Under the pieces are notes generated by a model, which saw only the letters and a list, made by a program, of their open reading frames with translations, was not told the DNA's origin and made no database searches. A stretch of 64,000 nt of DNA from Oncomelania hupensis (Eukaryota > Mollusca > Gastropoda > Littorinimorpha > Pomatiopsidae). The translations under genes were made by a program, and so were the position numbers. The stretch lies in the NCBI GenBank assembly GCA_036898135.1, contig CM072520.1:399501-463500 (forward strand), written 5' to 3'. Positions 35,192 to 47,106 of the stretch are shown piece by piece; positions within the stretch are counted from its first letter, which is position 1, and each line of letters begins with the position of its first letter.

Positions 35192-35900
35192 TGATTGATT
35201 TTTGATTGATTTATTGTTGCTTTAGGTCCAGCGGACTCTTCCGAGCCAAATCAGGACCGGACAACCCCCGATCCGCATAAAAGATCTGCCGAAACAACCC
35301 TAGTGGGAAAATTGAATGCCCTCCACCGGCCAGTCACTTGACAATAAAGACATCCCACGCGGGGGACGGCTGAGGGTTGACCTCAACTACGCGAACCCCC
35401 GGTTACACAAACAAAATAGAATACAACCATCATTATAAATCATCAACAAAACACATACATATAAAATGCCTATAGTGCGAAATAATACAATCATAGGAAG
35501 CCCTAGTGACCACCCGGCAGAAAGCGTCCAACACTCCCAAGCTGATCCAACAGACCCCATACACAAACAAGGAGTCTTGTCCAGGAAGAGTTTTCAAGAA
35601 AAAAGGTAGGTCATTGATCTAGCGAAGAAGAAGAAAGTATAGCAGAGTGATAGGACAGATCAGGAATGGGAAAGAGCAAATGATGAAGACAGCGACAGTG
35701 GCAATTTAAAGCACTAAATTTCCAGAAAGTGGGGATACTATTTATACTGAAACCCCCGGCACTCCAACGGGGGGAACTGTTGCCGCAGTGAATTAGTCAT
35801 GCCTACAAAGGCAAGACAGGTTTTCAACTGGGGCTTTCACTGTTCCCTTTATAGGTTAGAACAATCTACAGTGACAAGATTGCTCATGACCCCAAGGGGT
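35192..35900 (-). mobile_element. Element X, long form (copy X1), inserted in the satellite
   Basis: An unnamed ~0.7-kb repeat. I take the minus strand as sense because that strand begins with a hairpin ACCCCTTGGGGT, has a TATA-box-like CAGTATAAATAG (about 160 bp from the start) and ends in a microsatellite tail (AATC)n after GGACCTAAAGCAACAATAAA. A potential 11-bp duplication GTATAGGATAT lies at 35,181-35,191 and 35,901-35,911, but this is also a normal satellite string. It encodes no protein. The variable tail and target duplications suggest a non-autonomous retroelement. Confidence 0.7.
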
Positions 35901-36442
35901 GTATAGGATATGGTATAGGACAAAGTATAGGATATGGTATAGGACACAGTATGGGATATGGTATAGGACACAGTATAGGATATGATATAGGACACAGTAT
36001 GGGATATGGTATAGGACACAGTATAGGATATGATATAGGACATAGTATAGGATATGGTATAGGACACAGTATAGGATATGGTATAGGACACAGTATAGGA
36101 TATGGTATAGGACACAGTATAGGATATGATATAGGACACAGTATAGGATATGATATAGGACAAAGTATAGGATATGGTATAGGACACAGTATAGGATATG
36201 ATATAGGACACAGTATAGGATATGGTATAGGACAAAGTATAGGATATGATATAGGATACAGTATAGGATATGATATAGGACAAAGTATAGGATATGGTAT
36301 AGGACATAGTATAGGATATGGTATAGGATACAGTATAGGATATGATATAGGACAAAGTATAGGATATGGTATAGGACAAAGTATAGGATATGGTATAGGA
36401 CAAAGTATAGGATATGGTATAGGACATAGTATAGGATATGGT
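35901..36442. repeat. 24-bp satellite, segment 3
   Basis: About 22 units, regular dimer, rich in ACAAAGT and GATATGAT variants. Confidence 0.97.
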
Positions 36443-37385
36443 CCTCTTCCTAGAGCGCATTATGTCAGATGCTCTTGCAGATCACGAAGGCACAGTCAGC
36501 ATAGGGGGTAGAGCAATCTCCAATCTTCGTTTTGCGGATGACATTGATGAATTGGATGGAGAGGAACAAGAACTTGAACAGCTGGTACAGAGGCTTGACA
36601 CCACCTCCAGAGCTTATGGAATGGAAATAATTGCAGAGAAGACCAAAATGATGACCAACAACACCAATGGCATCAACATGGACATCAAAGTCCAAGGCCA
36701 ATCCCTCAACACAGTGCATATCTTCAAATATTTAGGAGCCATTGTTTCCCGATAGAAAGGGATAATAAACTGCAGCAAAAAAAATCAGACAATGGGTCCT
36801 GACAGGAAGTCCTCTCCAGGATCGCACAAACAACTGCTGCCCTGACAAGGTTGAAGCCCATTTGGAAAGACAGGACCATCAGTCTACATTCCAAAGTAAG
36901 ACTGCTGCTCTCCTTTGTCATCTCCATCTTCCTATATGCTTGCGAAGCATGGACCCTCACAGCAGATCTACAACGAAGAATACAAAGCATGGAGATGAGG
37001 TGCTACAGAAGACTTCAGGGCATTTCCTATACCCAACACATCACCAACGACGAAGTCCGACAGACCATCACACAAGCCATTGGACAACACGATGACCTGC
37101 TCACAGTGGTGAAGAAACGGAAACTCCGATGGTATGGCCACGTCACCAGATCATCAGGCCTTGGAAAGACCATTCTGCAAGGCACAGTGCAAGGAGGTAG
37201 AAGAAGAGGGAGATCGAAAAAGAGGTGGGAGGACAACATTCGAGAATGGACTGGTTTGACACTGAGCGAAGCTACCAGGGCTGCTGAGGACAGAGAAAGA
37301 TGGAGTATGCTGGTTAAACGATCATATGTGGTGCCCCTACGACCTCCGGGTTACGGGACAGGATAGGATAGGATAGGATAGGATA
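36443..37385 (+). mobile_element. LINE copy C, 5'-truncated, with (GGATA)5 tail
   Basis: The plus strand encodes the best-preserved RT fragment of this family. It starts at LFLERIMSDALADHEGT, then FADDID (catalytic box), AEKTKMMTNNTNGI and FKYLGAIVS. After an interruption at 36,746-36,783 it continues through RIAQTTA, SIFLYACEAWTLT, RRLQGISYTQHIT, RKLRWYGHVTRSSGL and REWTGLTLSEAT to VVPLRPPGYGTG. The tail is five GGATA repeats (37,361-37,385) that run straight into satellite (GGACAAAGTATAGG). A frameshift near 36,780 and the insertion make it non-functional. Confidence 0.92.
36746..36783 (+). mobile_element. 38-bp SINE 3'-tail fragment inside LINE copy C
   Basis: CCCGATAGAAAGGGATAATA plus AACTGCAGC and an A8 run match the 3' end of the SINE at 2,116-2,384. 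In LINE copy A the same place reads without it (GCCATTGTATCAGACAATGG). It is an extremely 5'-truncated insertion ending in poly(A), and it breaks the LINE frame. Confidence 0.7.
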
Positions 37386-40300
37386 GGACAAAGTATAGGA
37401 TATGGTATAGGACACTGTATAGGATATGGTATAGGACACAGTATAGGATATGGTATAGGAAACAGTATAGGATATGGTATAGGATACAGTATAGGATATG
37501 GTATAGGACACAGTATAGGATATGGTATAGGACACAGTATAGGATATGGTATAGGACACAGTATAGGATATGGTATAGGACACATTATAGGATATGTTAT
37601 AGGACACAGTATAGGATATGGTATAGGACACTGTATAGGATATGGTATAGGACACAGTATAGGATATGGTATAGGACACAGTATAGGATATGGTATAGGA
37701 CACTGTATAGGATATGGTATAGGACACAGTATAGGATATGGTATAGGACACAGTATAGGATATGGTATAGGAAACAGTATAGGATATGGTATAGGACACA
37801 GTATAGGATATGGTATAGGACACTGTATAGGATATGGTATAGGACACAGTATAGGATATGGTATAGGGCACAGTATAGGATATGGTATAGGACACAGTAT
37901 AGGATATGGTATAGGACACAGTATAGGATATGGTATAGGACACAGTATAGGATATGGTATAGGACACAGTATAGGATATGGTATAGGACACAGTATAGGA
38001 TATGGTATAGGACACAGTATAGGATATGGTATAGGACACAGTATAGGATATGGTAAAGGACACAGTATAGGATATGATATAGGACAAAGTATAGGATATG
38101 GTATAGGACACAGTATAGGATATGGTATAGGACACAGTATAGGATATGGTATAGGACACAGTATAGGATATGGTATAGGACACAGTATAGGATATGGTAT
38201 AGGACATAGTATAGGATATGGTATAGGACAAAGTATAGGATATGGTATAGGACATGGTATAGGATATGGTATAGGACAAAGTATAGGATATGGTATAGGA
38301 CACAGTATAGGATATGTTAAAGGACACAGTATAGGATATGGTATAGGACACAGTATAGGATATGGTATAGGACATAGTATAGGATATGGTATAGGACAAA
38401 GTATAGGATATGGTACAGGACATAGTATAGGATATGGTATAGGACAAAGTATAGGATATGGTATAGGACAAAGTATAGGATATGGTATAGGACAAAGTAT
38501 AGGATATGGTATAGGACAAAGTATAGGATATGGTATAGGACAAAGTATAGGATATGGTATAGGACACAGTATAGGATATGTTATAGGACACAGTATAGGA
38601 TATGATATAGGACACAGTATAGGACACAGTATAGGATATGGTATAGGACACAGTATAGGATATGTTATAGGACACAGTATAGGATATGGTATAGGACACA
38701 GTATAGGATATGTTATAGGACACAGTATAGGATATGGTATAGGACACAGTATAGGATATGTTATAGGACACAGTATAGGATATGATATAGGACACAGTAT
38801 AGGACACAGTATAGGATATGGTATAGGACACAGTATAGGATATGTTATAGGACACAGTATAGGATATGGTATAGGACACAGTATAGGATATGTTATAGGA
38901 CACAGTATAGGATATGGTATAGGACACAGTATAGGATATGTTATAGGACACAGTATAGGATATGATATAGGACACAGTATAGGACACAGTATAGGATATG
39001 GTATAGGACACAGTATAGGATATGGTATAGGACACAGTATAGGATATGGTATAGGACATAGTATAGGATATGGTATAGGACACAGTGTAGGATATGGTAT
39101 AGGACACAGTATAGGATATGGTATAGGACAAAGTATAGGATATGGTATAGGACATAGTATAGGATATGGTATAGGACACAGTATAGGATATGTTATAGGA
39201 CACAGTATAGGATATGATATAGGACACAGTATAGGACACTGTATAGGATATGGTATAGGACACAGTATAGGATATGGTATAGGACACAGTATAGGATATG
39301 ATATAGGACACAGTATAGGATATGGTATAGGACACAGTATAGGATATGGTATAGGACACAGTATAGGATATGGTATAGGACACAGTATAGGATATGGTAT
39401 AGGACACAGTATAGGATATGTTATAGGACACAGTATAGGATATGATATAGGACACAGTATAGGACACAGTATAGGATATGGTATAGGACACAGTATAGGA
39501 TATGGTATAGGACACAGTATAGGATATGGTATAGGACACAGTGTAGGATATGGTATAGGACACAGTATAGGATATGGTATAGGACAAAGTATAGGATATG
39601 GTATAGGACATAGTATAGGATATGGTATAGGACACAGTATAGGATATGTTATAGGACACAGTATAGGATATGATATAGGACACAGTATAGGACACTGTAT
39701 AGGATATGGTATAGGACACAGTATAGGATATGGTATAGGACACAGTATAGGATATGATATAGGACACAGTATAGGATATGGTATAGGACACAGTATAGGA
39801 TATGGTATAGGACACAGTATAGGATATGGTATAGGACACAGTATAGGATATGGTATAGGACACAGTATAGGATATGGTATAGGACACAGTATAGGATATG
39901 GTATAGGACACAGTATAGGATATGGTATAGGACACAGTATAGGATATGGTATAGGACACAGTATAGGATATGGTATAGGACACAGTATAGGATATGGTAT
40001 AGGACATAGTATAGGATATGGTATAGGACAAAGTATAGGATATGGTATAGGACACAGTATAGGATAGGACACAGTATAGGATATGTTATAGGACACAGTA
40101 TAGGATATGATATAGGACACAGTATAGGACACTGTATAGGATATGGTATAGGACACAGTATAGGATATGGTATAGGACACAGTATAGGATATGGTATAGG
40201 ACACAGTATAGGATATGGTATAGGACACAGTATAGGATATGGTATAGGACACAGTATAGGATATGGTATAGGACACAGTATAGGATATGGTATAGGACAT

Positions 40301-43300
40301 AGTATAGGATATGGTATAGGACAAAGTATAGGATATGGTATAGGACACAGTATAGGATAGGACACAGTATAGGATATGGTATAGGACACAGTATAGGATA
40401 TGATATAGGACACAGTATAGGATATGGTATAGGACACAGTATAGGATATGGTATAGGACACAGTATAGGATATGGTATAGGACACAGTATAGGATATGGT
40501 ATAGGACAAAGTATAGGATATGGTATAGGACACAGTATAGGATATGGTATAGGACACAGTATAGGATATGGTATAGGACACAGTATAGGATATGATATAG
40601 GACACAGTATAGGATATGATATAGGACACAGTATAGGATATGATATAGGACATAGTATAGGATATGATATAGGACACAGTATAGGATATGATATAGGACA
40701 TAGTATAGGATATGGTATAGGACACAGTATAGGATATGATATAGGACACAGTATAGGATATGATATAGGACACAGTATAGGATATGATATAGGACAAAGT
40801 ATAGGATATGGTATAGGACATAGTATAGGATATGATATAGGACACAGTATAGGATATGGTATAGGACACAGTATAGGATATGGTATAGGACACAGTATAG
40901 GATATGGTATAGGACACAGTATAGGATATGGTATAGGAAACAGTATAGGATATGGTATAGGACACAGTATAGGATATGGTATAGGACACTGTATAGGATA
41001 TGGTATAGGACACAGTATAGGATATGGTATAGGGCACAGTATAGGATATGGTATAGGACACAGTATAGGATATGGTATAGGACACAGTATAGGATATGGT
41101 ATAGGACACAGTATAGGATATGGTATAGGACACAGTATAGGATATGGTATAGGACACAGTATAGGATATGGTATAGGACACAGTATAGGATATGGTATAG
41201 GACACAGTATAGGATATGGTATAGGACACAGTATAGGATATGGTATAGGACATAGTATAGGATATGGTATAGAACACAGTATAGGATATGGTATAGGACA
41301 CAGTATAGGATATGGTATAGGACACAGTATAGGATATGGTATAGGACACAGTATAGGATATGGTATAGGACACAGTATAGGATATGGTATAGGACATAGT
41401 ATAGGATATGGTATAGGATACAGTATAGGATATGGTATAGGACACAGTATAGGATATGGTATAGGACACAGTATAGGATATGGTATAGGACACAGTATAG
41501 GATATGGTATAGGACACAGTATAGGATATGGTATAGGACACAGTATAGGATATGGTATAGGACATAGTATAGGATATGGTATAGGACAAAGTATAGGATA
41601 TGGTATAGGACACAGTATAGGATAGGACACAGTATAGGATATGGTATAGGACACAGTATAGGATATGATATAGGACACAGTATAGGATATGGTATAGGAC
41701 ACAGTATAGGATATGGTATAGGACACAGTATAGGATATGGTATAGGACACAGTATAGGATATGGTATAGGACACAGTATAGGATATGGTATAGGACAAAG
41801 TATAGGATATGGTATAGGACAAAGTATAGGATATGATATAGGACACAGTATAGGATATGGTATAGGACACAGTATAGGATATGGTATAGGACACAGTATA
41901 GGATATGGTATAGGACACAGTATAGGATATGATATAGGACACAGTATAGGATATGGTATAGGACACAGTATAGGATAGGACACTGTATAGGATATGGTAT
42001 AGGACACAGTATAGGATATGGTATAGGACACAGTATAGGATATGGTATAGGACACAGTATAGGATATAGTATAGGACACAGTATAGGATATGGTATAGGA
42101 CATAGTATAGGATATGGTATAGGATACAGTATAGGATATGGTATAGGACACATTATAGGATATGGTATAGGACACAGTATAGGATATGATATAGGACACA
42201 GTATAGGATATGATATAGGACACAGTATAGGATATGGTATAGGACACAGTATAGGATATGGTATAGGACACAGTATGGGATATGATATAGGACACAGTAT
42301 AGGATATGATATAGGACACAGTATAGGATATGATATAGGACACAGTATAGGATATGGTATAGGACACAGTATAGGATATGGTATAGGACACAGTATGGGA
42401 TATGATATAGGACACATTATAAGATACAGTATAGGATATGGTATAGGACACAGTATAGGATATGGTATAGGACATAGTATAGGATATGGTATAGGACATA
42501 GTATAGGATATGGTATAGGACATAGTATAGGATATGGTATAGGACATAGTATAGGATATGGTATAGGACATAGTATAGGATATGGTATAGGACACAGTAT
42601 AGGATATGGTATAGGACACAGTATAGGATATGGTATAGGACACAGTATAGGATATGGTATAGGACACAGTATAGGATATGGTATAGGACATAGTATAGGA
42701 TATGGTATAGGACATAGTATAGGATATGGTATAGGACACTGTATAGGATATGGTATAGGACACAGTATAGGATATGGTATAGGACACAGTATAGGATATG
42801 GTATAGGACACAGTATAGGATATGGTATAGGACACAGTATAGGATATGGTATAGGACACAGTATAGGATATGGTATAGGACATAGTATAGGATATGGTAT
42901 AGGACATAGTATAGGATATGGTATAGGACACAGTATAGGATATGGTATAGGACACAGTATAGGATATGGTATAGGACATAGTATAGGATATGGTATAGGA
43001 CACAGTATAGGATATGGTATAGGACATAGTATAGGATATGGTATAGGACACAGTATAGGATATGGTATAGGACACTGTATAGGATATGGTATAGGACATA
43101 GTATAGGATATGGTATAGGAAACAGTATAGGATATGGTATAGGATACAGTATAGGACACAATATAGGATATGGTATAGGACACAGTATAGGATATGGTAT
43201 AGGAAACAGTATAGGATATGGTATAGGACACAGTATAGGATATGGTATAGGACACAGTATAGGATATGGTATAGGACACAGTATAGGACATGGTATAGGA

Positions 43301-43594
43301 CACAGTATAGGATATGGTATAGGACATAGTATAGGATATGGTATAGGACACAGTATAGGATATGGTATAGGACACAGTATAGGATATAGTATAGAACACA
43401 GTATAGGATATGGTATAGGAAACAGTATAGGATATGGTATAGGATACAGTATAGGACACAATATAGGATATGGCATAGGATACAGTATATGATATGGTAT
43501 AGGACACAGTATAGGATAGGATACAGTATAGGATACGGTATAGGACACAGTAAAGGATACAGTATGGGACACAGTATGAGATACGGTGTAGGAT
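37386..43594. repeat. 24-bp satellite, segment 4 (main block)
   Basis: About 258 units. Contains higher-order repeats: blocks starting with GGATATGTTATAGGAC recur at 38,574, 38,754 and 38,934 (180 bp apart) and at 39,186, 39,414 and 39,642 (228 bp apart). Five junctions lose 7 bp and read GGATAGGACAC (40,062; 40,355; 41,620; 41,973; 43,513), shifting the reading register. That explains the open frame of about 2,000 codons that switches between SYTISYTV, CPIPYPIL and YHILYCVL repeats. The right margin (43,500-43,594) is degenerate. Confidence 0.97.
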
Positions 43595-44320
43595 TGATTG
43601 ATTGATTTATTGTTGCTTTAGGTCCAGCGGACTCCTCCGAGCCAAATCAGGACCGGACAACCCCCGATCCGCATAAAAGATCTGCTGAAACAACCCTAGT
43701 GGGAAAATTGAACGCCCTCCACCGGCCAGTCACTTTAATAAAGACATCCCACCGGCCAGTCACAACAAAGACATCCCACGCGGGGGACGGCTGAGGGTTT
43801 ACCTCAACTACGCGAACCCCCGGTTACAAAAACAAAATAGAATACAACCATCATTACAAATCATCAACGAAACATATACCTATGAAATGCCTATATTGCT
43901 AAATACTAACATCATAGGAAGCCCTAGTGACCACCCAGCAGAAAGCGTCCAACACTCCCAAGCTGATCCAACAGACCTCATACACAAACAAGGAGTCTTG
44001 TCCAGGAAGAGTTTTCAAGAAAAAAGGTAGGTCATTGATCTAGCAAAGAAGAAGATAGTATAGCAGAGTGATAGGACAGAGCAGGAATGGGAAAGAGTAT
44101 ATGAGGAAGATAGCAACAGTGGGAATTTAAAGCACTAAATTTCCATAAAGTGGGGATACTATTTATACTGAAACCCCCGGCACTCCAACGGGGGTACTGT
44201 TGCCGCACTGAATCTGTCATGCCTACAAAGGCAAGACAGGTTTTCAAGTGGGGCTTTCACTGTTCCCTTTATAGGTTAGAACAATCTACCGTGGCAAGAT
44301 TGCTCATGACCCCAAGGGGT
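43595..44320 (-). mobile_element. Element X, long form (copy X2), with 13-bp target duplication
   Basis: Closely matches X1 over its whole length, with a small extra duplication near 43,735-43,765. It is flanked by TACGGTGTAGGAT at 43,582-43,594 and 44,321-44,333. That string is an atypical satellite variant, so it is convincing as a target-site duplication. Tail is (AATC)n on the minus strand. Confidence 0.8.
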
Positions 44321-44450
44321 TACGGTGTAGGATACAGTATAGGATACGGTATAGGACACAGTATAAGATACGGTATTAGATACAGTATAGAATAGGGTTT
44401 AGGATATGATATAGGATATACACTTTTATACAGTAAAGGATACGGTATGG
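44321..44450. repeat. 24-bp satellite, degenerate right edge
   Basis: Decaying units (GGATACAGTATAGGATACGG and similar) after element X2. Confidence 0.85.
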
Positions 44451-45583
44451 AATTATGTGATTAAATGTTTACCTTTTATTTCATTTTTCATCTATAACTG
44501 TGTAATGTTTGTGCGTCTGGAGATCTTATGTATGTATGTGTGTGTGCGAGTGTGTATGTGCGTGCGTGCGTGTGTCTTTTTTGTTCTGAGATTGCCAAGC
44601 ATGTGATAATCATGACTGTGATAATGCTATGTATTTAGTCATGATTTGCGGGTGTTGTACGCCTGTGGATGGAGTTTTGGCGTTGGTTTGTGGTGGTGTG
44701 TGGTGGTTTGTGGGGGTATGTGGGCGTGTGTGGGGTGTGAGGGTGTGTGGTGTGTGTGAGGGTGCATGGTGATGTGTGGTGGTTTGTGGTGGTGTGTGGC
44801 TGTGCGTGTGGGTGTGTGGTGGTGTTTAGGGGGTGCATAGGGGAGTGTACAGCAGGACAATCAATGTGTGGGGTGTTGGTGTGCTTGTAGAGGGTTGCAC
44901 CATTTAGTGTATTTGTACAAGTCAGTTTTTTAAACATATTCTGCCAGTAATTTTAACATAAACAAAACAACTTTGGCAATACGGTATTACTAAAACTAAA
45001 AACACATTTTTGCTCTATGAAATGATGCTACCATAGGGACGAGTTTAGGTTTTGTGGGTTCAATGGAGGGGGTACAATACATTGGCACTGATAAACCCCT
45101 TTCGTCTTCATCTGGGGATTGGCCAGTAATGTTAAAACGGACAAAACAAATTTGCCTATAATTCAACATTTTACATTTACTATGTTGGTGCAGTCAAAAG
45201 GTGAATGTCTATGTACATGTCAAAGACCATTCAAATTTCTGTCTCAGAAAAAAAAGATAAAGATGGAAGAGAAGGCGAAGGCGAACAAAAAACAAAAGAG
45301 AGATAAAGATGGAGTGGAAGAAGAAAAAAGGGGAGGAGAGGAGAGAAAACATTTCTGTTATTAATGGGGTGAGAGTGGGGTGTTACCTGGGTGTAGGAGT
45401 CAAAATGGTGGATGTTTCACGATGGGATTTGAACCCTTCCCCCTTGCTGCGTCTTGTCCCCTATTTGTCCCCACGTTCTGGTCAAAAAGCCGCCAGTGTG
45501 TGTGGAGCGAGGAAATGACTGGATCTGTGTGGGCAACATGGCAACATCATTAGACTCCGCTGATGTCGCTCATTGCCTTTCAG
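44451..45583. other. End of intron 1
   Basis: Contains a GT-rich minisatellite-like stretch (44,640-44,870; GGTGTGTGGTGGTTTGTGG), G-rich on the transcribed-sense strand. From 44,940 it is unique sequence. No exon recognised before 45,584. Confidence 0.4.
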
Positions 45584-45793
45584 GCCAAGGGAAGCTAACC
45601 GTAACTCCCTACGAAGTGTCCTTACCATATAAGGGCAAAGTGCGGGTCACTTGTCAGTTACAACTGACCAACGAGCGGCGGCGTTCATGCAGAATGGAAC
45701 TACGTCACGCGGACTCGGGGCGCGTGATGACGGTGGCGGAAAACGTCTTCAAACTAGACATCGACATGGCGGCTATAGGATGTCAACATGCAG
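45584..45793 (+). CDS. Ig-like secreted protein, exon 2 (N-terminal part of the Ig domain)
   Basis: Acceptor GCCTTTCAG|GC and donor CATGCAG|GTACAT, phase 1 at both ends, 210 bp. It encodes residues 28-98 of the spliced protein. LTVTPYEVSLPYKGKVRVTC contains the B-strand pattern VRVTC (Cys51); further Cys63 and Cys94 follow. The exon ends with QHA-G, the first half of the Ig F-strand motif GxYxC, completed by exon 3. The C-strand Trp usual in Ig domains is absent. Phase 1-1 exons are typical of Ig-superfamily genes. The last 30 bp of this exon plus the donor are tandemly repeated downstream (45,764-46,045). Retention into the intron reaches a TAG stop after four codons. An immune-lectin-like or adhesion role is possible but not shown. 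Confidence 0.72.
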
Positions 45794-46045
45794 GTACATA
45801 CACATAGTACACATGGCGGCTATAGGATGTCAACATGCAGGTACACACACATAGTACACATGGCGGCTATAGGATGTCAACATGCAGGTACACACACATA
45901 GTACACATGGCGGCTATAGGATGTCAACATGCAGGTACACACACATAGTACACATGGCGGCTATAGGATGTCAACATGCAGGTACACACACATAGTACAC
46001 ATGGCGGCTATAGGATGTCAACATGCAGGTACACACACATAGTAC
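45764..46045 (+). repeat. 47-bp minisatellite made from the exon 2 end and its splice donor
   Basis: Six head-to-tail units starting at 45,764, 45,811, 45,858, 45,905, 45,952 and 45,999. Each holds ACATGGCGGCTATAGGATGT, then CAACATGCAG|GTACACAC, so each repeats the exon's last 30 bp and a complete 5' splice site. The first unit differs from the rest only at GTACATAC. Forty-seven is not a multiple of three, so use of a downstream donor would shift frame after an early TAG. Confidence 0.95.
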
Positions 46046-46184
46046 ACATAGCACACAAACACACACACGCACACACACACACATGTGTGTGTAGAAACGA
46101 CGTTGTGATGACTGTCATGAAACTCTACATACATCATTTTACAAACAAACCATTGTGAATCTCGCCTATCACAGTGGCATTTTC

Positions 46185-47092
46185 CCACGTTGGGGTGCCG
46201 GGGGTTTCAGTATAAATAGTATCCCCACTTTCTGGAAATTTAGTGCTTTAAATTCCCACTGTCGCTGTCTTTCTCATTTGCTCTTTCTCATTCCTGCTCT
46301 GTTCTATCAATCTTCTATACTATCTTCTTCTTCGCTAGACGAGTCATCTACCTTTTTTCTTGAAAACTCTTCCGGGATAAGCGGGGGTGGCCTCGTGGCG
46401 CAGTGGATAAGTCGCCGGTTTCCTATGCCGAAGGTCGCGGGTTCGATTCCCGCAAGGGGCGAACGTATGCGACTTAGGTACGAGACTATTGAGGTCACCG
46501 AGGGTTTTCTCCGGGCACTCCGGTTTCCTCCCTCCCTTCAATAATGGTACAGGACGCAGTCAATATAAAAATTTCAAAAATAAAAATTCGATTTTCTTTC
46601 CGTCTTCTAATAGCGATCTTCCTGCATTTACACCACCTGTTTGAGTGATGGATGTGTATTTGGTGTGTGTGTGTGTGTGAGGGTGGATGAGACAGGTGAG
46701 CGTGTATGTTGGTATAGATCGCCGCGCTTTGAGCCTGATTGATTTGGGGAAAGGCGCGTATATAGCATCCTGTATTATTATTATAAGACTCCTTATTTGT
46801 GTATGAGGTCTGTTGGACCAGCTTGGGAATATTGGACGCTTTCTGCCAGGTGGTCACTAGGGCTTCCTATGATGTTATTATTTAGCAATGTAGGCATTTT
46901 ATATGTATGTGTTTTGTTGATAGTTTATAATGATGTTTTTATTCTATTTTGTTTTTGTAAACGGGGGTTCGATAAATTAGAGTACAGCCTCAGCGTCCCC
47001 TGCGTGGGATGTCTTTATTGTAAAGTGACTGGCGGGTGGAGAGCTTTCAGTTTTACCACTAGGGTTGTTTCAGCAGATCTTTTATGCGGATC
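46185..47092 (-). mobile_element. Element X copy X3, interrupted by a SINE
   Basis: Here the presumed sense strand is plus: GGGTTTCAGTATAAATAGTA (TATA-like) near 46,201, through CTCTTCCGGGATAAG, then a SINE at 46,382-46,782, then CTTATTTGTGTATGAGG onward to CAGCAGATCTTTTATGCGGA. Listed as minus because it is inverted relative to most copies. It forms the left arm of a large palindrome with X4. It lies in intron 2 of the Ig-like gene. Confidence 0.85.
46382..46782 (+). mobile_element. tRNA-derived SINE, family S (copy 2), nested in element X3
   Basis: Head GGTGGCCTCGTGGCGCAGTG, B box GGTTCGATTCC, tail AAAGGCGCGTATATAGCATC then (ATT)n. A 5-bp duplication ATAAG lies at 46,377-46,381 and 46,783-46,787. 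Compared with uninterrupted element X copies, the SINE is cleanly inserted. Confidence 0.9.
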
Positions 47093-47106
47093 GGAGGTTG
47101 TCCCCT

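Noticed and set aside
37337..43507. Open frame of about 2,000 codons (minus) of SYTISYTV, CPIPYPIL and YHILYCVL repeats
   Set aside because: The unit is 24 bp, so frames stay open automatically in five of six frames. The peptide changes type wherever the satellite loses 7 bp. No start context, domain or codon signal.
31155..43594. CRISPR array or bacterial repeat locus
   Set aside because: No spacers: units are directly adjacent and variants are single-base changes. The setting is clearly eukaryotic.
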